Shown here piece by piece: positions 27,253-33,833 of a stretch of DNA of 63,025 nucleotides. The stretch lies in assembly GCA_049611965.1 (NCBI GenBank), contig JBMZBC010000008.1, positions 1-63,025 on the forward strand. The letters are read 5' to 3'. The stretch is from UBA10364 sp049611965 (GTDB taxonomy: Bacteria > Bacteroidota > Bacteroidia > Flavobacteriales > Schleiferiaceae). The number at the start of each line of letters is the position of its first letter. Within the stretch, counting starts at the first letter, position 1. The notes beneath the pieces were generated by a model. That model ran no database searches. It saw only the letters and a list, made by a program, of their open reading frames with translations, and had not been told where the DNA came from. The translations under genes and the position numbers were made by a program.

Positions 27253-28476
27253 ATGATCTTTAGAATCCTCTTTACCCTGGGATTTGTACTTGCCATAGAC
27301 CTATACGCCTATCAAGCTTTCAAAACCGTCTTCCGTTCTACCGCCACCCCATGGATTTATTGGGGAATCACACTCGCTTACATCATACTGAGCGTCATTA
27401 TTTCCGTACTCATGAGCAGCGGCAAAGTAGATTACAAATACCTCGGTGTCCTCATGGGAGCGAGCATCTTGCTGGCCGTTCCGAAATTGGTCGCCATCAT
27501 CCCATTATTGATCGAGGATATTACCCGTTTGGGCCAATTCCTTTTCCGTGCCGCCACTACCCAGCCTACCACCCTACCGGGACGCCGAACCTTCATTTCA
27601 CAGATTGCTTTAGGTCTCGCGGCCATTCCATTTATTGGCATAATCGATGGTATTTGGAAAGGACGCTACCGTTACCGCGTGATCAGCCACACTTTAGAAT
27701 TTGAAGACCTTCCTGATGAATTTGACGGATTCACTATTGCTCAGATTTCAGACATTCATAGCGGATCCTTTGACAATCAAGAAAAGGTAGAATATGGTGT
27801 TCAAATGGTCAACGAACTCGGTGCGGATGCCATTATGTTCACCGGAGATATGGTCAACAATATTGCCACTGAAGCAGAGCCGTGGATCGATACTTTTAAA
27901 AAACTCAACGGGAAGAACGGTGTGTTCTCCATCCTGGGAAATCACGATTATGGCGACTATTGGCGCTTCCCTTCCGCTCAAGCGAAGGTGGATAATTTGG
28001 ATCGACTCAAAGAAATCCATGCCGAGATGGGCATGGACCTTCTCTTAAACGAAAGCCGATTCTTCGAGCGTAACGGGCAACGTCTTTATCTTGCGGGCGT
28101 AGAGAACTGGGGCCTGCCCCCTTTCCCCCAATACGGTGATTTACAAGAGGCCTTAAACCGTATTCCAGAAGATGCCTTTACCGTACTGCTGAGTCACGAT
28201 CCATCGCATTTTGATGCCGAAGTCAAACAACACTCTAAAAAAGTGCACCTCACCTTAAGTGGTCATACGCACGGGATGCAGTTTGGGATTGAGATTCCCG
28301 GTTGGATCAAATGGTCTCCTGTAAAATTCAAATACCCAAAGTGGGCTGGATTGTACCCTGAACCGGACGGTCAGGTCCTACATGTAAATAGAGGATTCGG
28401 ATTCTTGGCCTTCCCGGGTCGTGTAGGAATGTGGCCTGAGATCACGCACATTACCTTGCGTAGAAAATTGGCCTAG
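27253..28476 (+). CDS. Membrane-anchored metallophosphoesterase
   Basis: The ATG at 27253 gives 407 residues beginning with a membrane segment (MIFRILFTLGFVLAIDLYAY); two or three further hydrophobic segments follow before residue 140. The C-terminal calcineurin-like domain has all metal-binding motifs: ISDIHSGSF, MFTGDMVNN, LGNHDYGDYW, LLSHDPSHFD and LSGHTHGMQFG. Family members (YaeI/YkuE type) include lipid pyrophosphate hydrolases such as UDP-diacylglucosamine hydrolases; the substrate here is unknown. Its stop codon overlaps that of the crtY-blh gene (CTAG) with no terminator between. Confidence 0.88.
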   Translation: MIFRILFTLGFVLAIDLYAYQAFKTVFRSTATPWIYWGITLAYIILSVIISVLMSSGKVDYKYLGVLMGASILLAVPKLVAIIPLLIEDITRLGQFLFRAATTQPTTLPGRRTFISQIALGLAAIPFIGIIDGIWKGRYRYRVISHTLEFEDLPDEFDGFTIAQISDIHSGSFDNQEKVEYGVQMVNELGADAIMFTGDMVNNIATEAEPWIDTFKKLNGKNGVFSILGNHDYGDYWRFPSAQAKVDNLDRLKEIHAEMGMDLLLNESRFFERNGQRLYLAGVENWGLPPFPQYGDLQEALNRIPEDAFTVLLSHDPSHFDAEVKQHSKKVHLTLSGHTHGMQFGIEIPGWIKWSPVKFKYPKWAGLYPEPDGQVLHVNRGFGFLAFPGRVGMWPEITHITLRRKLA

Positions 28477-30443
28477 ATCTCTTTGTATAGGCGCGACATA
28501 AAGTAGATGTGAGGGAGACTCAATGCGCTTAAGAAGATGAGGAAATAGCTCGACCACTGCCAAATTGAACTGCGGTCAAACTGGTATACCACCAAAAACA
28601 TAATCACGGCACCGGCTGTAAAAGGCAGTGCTTTAATGAACATACCGCTATGTGTCCAGTTCTCTGTCGTGCGCAAATGTCCCCAACCCGTTAAGCTGTG
28701 TTGCAAAACGAAATACACGCCAAAGCTCAATACCAAAGGCAACTGTGTCCCTAATGCCAAAGCCATTAAAGAAAGTGCCCAAGCGGCCGATCTGAACCAG
28801 AAGGCACACATAAATCCGAGGAAGAGCATCATATTCACTAATGAGGCCGCTAGACCCTCTTCGACAGGCCAGGCAGGTACATTCATATAACCCATCATGG
28901 TGTTGACTTCCTCAATATGAGAAAACAAGATTATTCCTAGTAACAACGTGCCCCATAAAAATGATAGTCCGGCGTTTGACCGTTGCCATTCAATAAGATC
29001 TGTCTCGCCAAAATGCCACGCGCTGTATATAAGGAAGAACACAAGGCCTGCTATCGGACTAACCAACCATAACAATACAACCAATGCCATTATACCAAGG
29101 TAACGAGCTATAAATGTGGGTAACTTCAAATTACGTGCATGTGAAAATCCATCGAGTGCTCCGTGAGGAATCCCAACCAAAAAAAGGAAGAACAGCAACA
29201 AGCCAATACCTAGATTCGTACCGTATCCTGGCGCAAAATGGTTGATGGCAAGTGCCAAAAGGGAAAACACAATAGGCACCCAGCGCTGTGGTTTGGACAA
29301 CATAAAAGCAAAAGCCGATACCACGGCACTCCAAATAAATTTGCGTTTGTTCAATCGTGCAAACATGCCAATTTCCCATCGTACGCTACTCTTTTCATCC
29401 AAGAAGGTAAATACCTCTGCGGTAGGCTTTGATTTAAAAAGTCGGGTGAAAATACTCTTTCCCCAGTGCGGTCTAAACTTCAAAATAAAGAGCAAGACAA
29501 AATCATAAAAAGCAAAGCGACCTCCGCCTCTTGAAGGCAATCCAAACCACGGATTTGTGGATTTATTCAATGATTCGTTCACCGCAATTTCTCGGCCGTG
29601 CTCGTACATGTTTTTAAACGCATAGCCTGTAGTCGCTTTCAACTTGCCCGCACGAGCACCCGTTGAAATTACTTTTGGACTACGGTGGTACTGCTCCGCG
29701 TTCTGAGACATAGGTAATACGCCCCGCTCAATATCATTAATACTGTAATTGCCGTTGAAGGTCAGTAGATAGTTGCGCAATAAATCCTTGGCCAGTTCTG
29801 GTGAGAGTAATTCATTTCCAAATCTTGTAAGCTCTATGAGTGCTTCGTTCTTACTCGTGGGTAAAACGTAAACGAATTGTGTGAAGCCACTTTGTGGAAT
29901 ATTGAAATCCATCAGGCGCATGGTGTCCTCATTGAACTTTGGCTTATCAAAAACAACTTTCCAACCCTCGAAGCTTTGCCAAACGGTTTGACCTATAACC
30001 TCATTGATTAACGGCGGACGACTGTCGTACACCTTTAAGACTTGATAGCTTCCTTCATTGGTATGAAGATCTATGTAAACATCGTGGTCTTCTATCACTT
30101 GAACCTCCGCATTGGAAGCTTTAATATTTGGATGGCGCTCCAATAAGGCTCGAGTCTTGTCGTAGAGCGCTATACTTTCGACCATATAATAACGCATACC
30201 CTTCAGGTGTTCTGCCTTGTTACCAGAAACTACTCTAGACCAGCTATGCTTAATCTCTGCTCCTAGGTCCTGTACGATTTCATCGTCAGGATAGGCCCAA
30301 AAACAATAGGTCTTATCGTTCGCTGCTTTGAAGCTATGGTCAAATACTATACCTGCGGATTCCTCCAGCAAGCCTTCTTTTTCCATGTGCAACAAGAGCA
30401 AAGAATTTGCAGCTCCTAATCCTATGAGTCCAAAAGTATACAC
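28473..30443 (-). CDS. crtY-blh: Fused lycopene beta-cyclase / Blh-type beta-carotene 15,15'-dioxygenase
   Basis: A single 656-residue frame joins two enzymes of retinal synthesis. Residues 1 to about 385 are a CrtY-type lycopene cyclase: N-terminal dinucleotide motif GLIGLGAANSLLL, NDKTYCFWAYPDD, VYDSRPP, GFTQFVYVLPTSKNEALIE and STGARAGKLKATTGYAF. Residues about 390-656 are a Brp/Blh membrane protein with several membrane segments and conserved histidines in VGIPHGALDGFSHA, YSAWHFGETDL and LQHSLTGWGHL, which bind catalytic iron in the family. Together they would turn lycopene into beta-carotene and then cleave it to retinal. The start is GTG at 30443; a stop lies in frame upstream before any ATG. 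The gene is divergent from proteorhodopsin, 212 bases away. Confidence 0.9.
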   Translation of the reverse strand: MYTFGLIGLGAANSLLLLHMEKEGLLEESAGIVFDHSFKAANDKTYCFWAYPDDEIVQDLGAEIKHSWSRVVSGNKAEHLKGMRYYMVESIALYDKTRALLERHPNIKASNAEVQVIEDHDVYIDLHTNEGSYQVLKVYDSRPPLINEVIGQTVWQSFEGWKVVFDKPKFNEDTMRLMDFNIPQSGFTQFVYVLPTSKNEALIELTRFGNELLSPELAKDLLRNYLLTFNGNYSINDIERGVLPMSQNAEQYHRSPKVISTGARAGKLKATTGYAFKNMYEHGREIAVNESLNKSTNPWFGLPSRGGGRFAFYDFVLLFILKFRPHWGKSIFTRLFKSKPTAEVFTFLDEKSSVRWEIGMFARLNKRKFIWSAVVSAFAFMLSKPQRWVPIVFSLLALAINHFAPGYGTNLGIGLLLFFLFLVGIPHGALDGFSHARNLKLPTFIARYLGIMALVVLLWLVSPIAGLVFFLIYSAWHFGETDLIEWQRSNAGLSFLWGTLLLGIILFSHIEEVNTMMGYMNVPAWPVEEGLAASLVNMMLFLGFMCAFWFRSAAWALSLMALALGTQLPLVLSFGVYFVLQHSLTGWGHLRTTENWTHSGMFIKALPFTAGAVIMFLVVYQFDRSSIWQWSSYFLIFLSALSLPHIYFMSRLYKEI

Positions 30444-30655
30444 GAATATTATTAAATGTCTAAATGACCTTTTATTTTAACTAACCCAAAACACGTTGTT
30501 TTGTTCTCGAAAAGGAGTAAAAACGGATGTAATCATCGTGTAAAAGGATGAAAAACAGGCATTGTTTAAGTTTTTTTACTCAATTTTAAACATCTGTGAA
30601 CAAATTCCATAGAGGGCAGTTAAGTGGTAGTTATAACCTTTAATAATTATACACC
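30444..30655. promoter_or_regulatory. Divergent control region between crtY-blh and proteorhodopsin
   Basis: A 212-base AT-rich region that must hold both promoters. I found no perfect TAnnTTTG box for either gene; TATAACCTTTAAT lies 20-30 bases before the proteorhodopsin ATG. A repeated block of AAAAGGA followed by A-rich sequence occurs around 30511-30560. A light-responsive or redox operator could lie here, but nothing can be assigned. Confidence 0.35.
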
Positions 30656-31435
30656 ATGTCACTGACAACTTTATTGGCTAGCGTAAGTGCTAGCAACGCG
30701 GCAGTAGATTTAACTGCCTACACTGACATCACAACCGTTACTTCGTTTACGTTCTTCGTAGGCTGTATGGCTATGATGGCTGCATCTGTGTTCTTCTTCT
30801 TCGAAATGTGGAACGTAGATAAGAAATGGCGTACTTCTTTATTGGTTAGTGGTTTGATTACGTTCATCGCGTTCGTACACTACTACTACATGAGAAGCTA
30901 CCACTTCGAAACTGGAGAATCTCCAACATTCTTCCGTTACGTTGACTGGACGCTAACTGTACCACTAATGTGTGTTGAGTTCTACTTGATCACTAAGAAA
31001 GCTGGTGCTAAAATGGGTCTTCTATGGAAACTCATCTTTGCGTCTGTAATTATGCTTGTAACTGGTTACCTCGGTGAGACAATTTACCGTGAGTCTTCAG
31101 TTCTTTGGGGTGTTATCTCTGGTGCTGCTTACTTCTACATCGTATTCTTGGTGTGGAAAGGAGAAGTGGCTCAGTTGGCAGCCAACGCTGGTCCTGCAGT
31201 AGCGAAAGCAGTAAAAGTTCTTTTCTGGTTCGTTTTAGTAGGATGGGCAATTTACCCATTAGGTTACATCTTGGGTACACCAGGCGGTTTGTTCGGAATG
31301 CAATTAGTTTCTGACCCAGCTGCTGCATCTGCATACATGGATGTTGTTTACAACATTGGTGATGCGGTTAACAAAATTGGATTCGGTCTAGTTATCTACT
31401 CTCTTGCTGTTAGCACGAAAGAAGAGGCGGCTTAA
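30656..31435 (+). CDS. Proteorhodopsin, green-type proton pump
   Basis: Seven-helix retinal protein of 259 residues that exports protons in light. Residue numbers coincide with the reference green proteorhodopsin up to helix C: H75 (FVHYYYMR), proton acceptor D97, T101, donor E108, i.e. the DTE pattern of a proton rather than sodium or chloride pump. M105 at the tuning site indicates green absorption, as in other flavobacteria. The Schiff-base lysine is K240 in YNIGDAVNKIGFG with counterion partner D236. The N-terminal 15-20 residues may be a cleaved signal. A strong terminator follows, so it is monocistronic; the retinal-forming gene is divergent. Codon use looks highly biased, fitting strong expression. 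Confidence 0.97.
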   Translation: MSLTTLLASVSASNAAVDLTAYTDITTVTSFTFFVGCMAMMAASVFFFFEMWNVDKKWRTSLLVSGLITFIAFVHYYYMRSYHFETGESPTFFRYVDWTLTVPLMCVEFYLITKKAGAKMGLLWKLIFASVIMLVTGYLGETIYRESSVLWGVISGAAYFYIVFLVWKGEVAQLAANAGPAVAKAVKVLFWFVLVGWAIYPLGYILGTPGGLFGMQLVSDPAAASAYMDVVYNIGDAVNKIGFGLVIYSLAVSTKEEAA

Positions 31436-31455
31436 TCATACGTTTCAGAGTGTTT

Positions 31456-31494
31456 GGAACCCCCACCGCGGCTTCGGTGGGGGTTCCTATTTTT
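31456..31494 (+). terminator. Strong intrinsic terminator after proteorhodopsin
   Basis: GGAACCCCCACCG (31456-31468) and CGGTGGGGGTTCC (31475-31487) form a perfect 13-bp stem with a six-base loop, followed by TATTTTT. It begins 20 bases after the stop codon, and it argues against read-through into the M61 peptidase gene. Confidence 0.95.
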
Positions 31495-31549
31495 AGGACC
31501 TTTCCTAATCCCCCCTTGGTGTATCTTTATTGTCACAAATACTTGGATA

Positions 31550-33424
31550 ATGAAGAACCCTATTCTTGTTTTAGCCCTCCTCTACTCTTTAAGCGCCTTT
31601 TCCCAGAAAACCGGCTCACACTCCTATAAAATCGACCTCACCAACGTGGTAGACGATCGTGTGAAAGTCACCGTCGACGCAACGCTAACTAACCTTGGCA
31701 ACAGCTTCGACGGTAAATACAGGTTTAATTTCCCCGCGACTATCCCTGGTACCTATGCAACATTAGATTACGGTCGATTCATTCACGATTTCAAAGCATT
31801 CAATGGCGACGGCAAGCCGCTTAAAGTTTCCAAGAAAAAGAATACCTACACCATTAAAGGCAAGCCAACCAAAATTGAATATTGGGCAGAAGACAGTTTC
31901 GATGCCAAAATTCGCAAGAATAAAGTCTTTGAGCCTGCTGGGACAAATAACCAGGAGCGCCGAAATTTCCTGCTGAATGCCGCTGGTTATTTTGGGTTTT
32001 TTGAAGGACTTGAAGATTTACCAGTATCACTTGAAGTAAATAAAAGCCCTAGTCTATACGGCTTAAGCGCTATGGAAAGCTATTCCTACGGAAACACTCA
32101 AAACTTCTACGCCCGCGATTACCACCATTTTTTGGATTGCCCCGTAATGGTGAGCAAGCCAGATACTACTTCATTTATGTTAGGCGGCGCCAAAGTGACC
32201 ATTGGCGTATTCACTGAGAACGGTCGCGAACTTTCTAGGGACATCTACAAACAGGTAGAAACTAGCATGAAGGCCATTGAAGCCTTTTTACAAGGTGACC
32301 TCCCGGTAGACAATTACGCCTTCATCTTTTACATCAAAGACCACACAGAATTTGAAAGCCTCTTCAACGGTTCAGAGATTAAAATCGGCACCATATTTAA
32401 AGCATTAAGAAAATTAGCGGGCAAAGGGTTTGGAGCACTTGAACACGGCAACAGCTCAGTATACTACCTCCCCGATTTTGGCGGTACAACTGTACTTGAC
32501 GGTATGGCCGATGTCTGCATCCACGAATTCTTTCACATCCTTACTCCATTAGGACTGCACAGCGCTGAAATTGGAAACTTTAACTATATCGAGCCAAAGA
32601 TGAGTAAACACCTTTGGTTGTACGAAGGCATCACTGAGTACTTTGCCGGCATCAGCCAGGTGAAAGGCGGTGTCATCACCAAAGACGAGTACCTCACCAA
32701 GGTTTTAAAAGGCAAGATCCGTAGTGCCGCACGTTATCCAACGAAGAAAATGTCCTTCACTGAGATGAGTGAAAACGTCTTGGATAAACCATACAAAAAG
32801 CAATACGGTCAAGTTTACCAAAGAGGTGCTCTAATGGGGGCGCTACTCGATATTCGCATCATGGAGTTGACCCAAGGTGAAAAAGACTTACACGATATCA
32901 TCCTTACCCTCCGCGACAAATACGGCCCCAATGAAAGTTTTAATGACGATGAAATCATCGAAGAGCTTGTCAGTCTTGTTCATCCTGATCTTCAGCAATT
33001 CTTTGATAGTTATGTCACAGGGCGGGAAGAACTCCCTATTCAATCCTATTTGGCAAAAGTCGGCGTCGAATACGATAGAAACTATGTGGGTCCCTTGATT
33101 GCACATCCGGTGAACGATAACGATGTGAAGCGCAGGAGATTGATTGTTGGTCAAAAAATGACCATCAAGAAGGTTGGCAAAAATGATTTTGTCGGATTTA
33201 AACCAGGCGATAAGGTGAGTATTCTAGACGACAATCTTTTCTCTGGGCCACAGGCGCTTCAACCGGGCGAGACCATCGAGATCAGCGTCCTACGCGACGG
33301 TCAAAATATTAAACTGCCGTACACCGTTAGGACGGTAGAGGGCACAAAAAGCCACTACATCAGAGAAGCGAAAGACATGACTACTGCCGAGGCATCCTTA
33401 CAAATGCTTTGGTTCTCGAACTAA
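31550..33424 (+). CDS. M61-family peptidase (glycyl aminopeptidase type) with PDZ domain
   Basis: The ATG at 31550 gives 624 residues starting with a signal peptide (MKNPILVLALLYSLSAFS); the frame is open further upstream but through the terminator hairpin. The N-terminal beta-domain is followed by the gluzincin core with HEFFH zinc-binding motif (coded near 32520) and the downstream glutamate in LWLYEGITEYFAG. The C-terminal part (about 500-624) resembles a PDZ domain (GFKPGDKVSILDDN, LQPGETIEISVLRDG). It probably works in the periplasm or at the cell surface. The 3' end faces a lipoprotein gene with one base between. Confidence 0.88.
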   Translation: MKNPILVLALLYSLSAFSQKTGSHSYKIDLTNVVDDRVKVTVDATLTNLGNSFDGKYRFNFPATIPGTYATLDYGRFIHDFKAFNGDGKPLKVSKKKNTYTIKGKPTKIEYWAEDSFDAKIRKNKVFEPAGTNNQERRNFLLNAAGYFGFFEGLEDLPVSLEVNKSPSLYGLSAMESYSYGNTQNFYARDYHHFLDCPVMVSKPDTTSFMLGGAKVTIGVFTENGRELSRDIYKQVETSMKAIEAFLQGDLPVDNYAFIFYIKDHTEFESLFNGSEIKIGTIFKALRKLAGKGFGALEHGNSSVYYLPDFGGTTVLDGMADVCIHEFFHILTPLGLHSAEIGNFNYIEPKMSKHLWLYEGITEYFAGISQVKGGVITKDEYLTKVLKGKIRSAARYPTKKMSFTEMSENVLDKPYKKQYGQVYQRGALMGALLDIRIMELTQGEKDLHDIILTLRDKYGPNESFNDDEIIEELVSLVHPDLQQFFDSYVTGREELPIQSYLAKVGVEYDRNYVGPLIAHPVNDNDVKRRRLIVGQKMTIKKVGKNDFVGFKPGDKVSILDDNLFSGPQALQPGETIEISVLRDGQNIKLPYTVRTVEGTKSHYIREAKDMTTAEASLQMLWFSN

Positions 33425-33425
33425 T

Positions 33426-33833
33426 TTATTTGCGACGCCAAAGTTCTCGAATATCGAGGCCGCCATCGTTGTATTCAAAAACCAAATTGTCATAATCAAC
33501 AAGTATGTAGTCCCATCTAAAACTATAGGTGGGAGTGAAAAAGACAATCTCTTGAAGTGCCGTATCCAAAGTAAATTCTCCACCGTTGTCGCTGTTTGAC
33601 GACTTGTACTCCCAAAGACCTTGGAGATCGTCACAAAGAGAATCGTCTGTTATGATCAAGTCTTCGCCTTGAAGGAATGCGGGTAGCATCGTGACTGCAT
33701 CTGTTCTCTGATAGATTTCCCAATTACCTACTATTCCCTCATCCACTAAAACAGACTCTTCACATGAAGGTCGTGTAGAACAAGCAGCAAATAACGCAGC
33801 AAAAGAAAGTAGAACGGCTATGAAACGTATCAT
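33426..33833 (-). CDS. Small lipoprotein, possibly lipocalin-like
   Basis: Protein of 135 residues with a lipoprotein signal ending at C18 (LFAACSTRPS). The mature part has GNWEIYQRTDAV and LWEYKS followed by repeated beta-strand patterns and a terminal LDIRELWRRK, reminiscent of small lipocalin-like Bacteroidota lipoproteins, though this is not certain. The ATG overlaps the stop codon of the GH5 gene (ATGA), so the two are translationally coupled and it may help the glucanase system. Confidence 0.65.
   Translation of the reverse strand: MIRFIAVLLSFAALFAACSTRPSCEESVLVDEGIVGNWEIYQRTDAVTMLPAFLQGEDLIITDDSLCDDLQGLWEYKSSNSDNGGEFTLDTALQEIVFFTPTYSFRWDYILVDYDNLVFEYNDGGLDIRELWRRK

Noticed and set aside
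31454..31549. Upstream extension of the M61 peptidase frame
   Set aside because: It would start inside the proteorhodopsin terminator and put 32 residues before a clear signal peptide.
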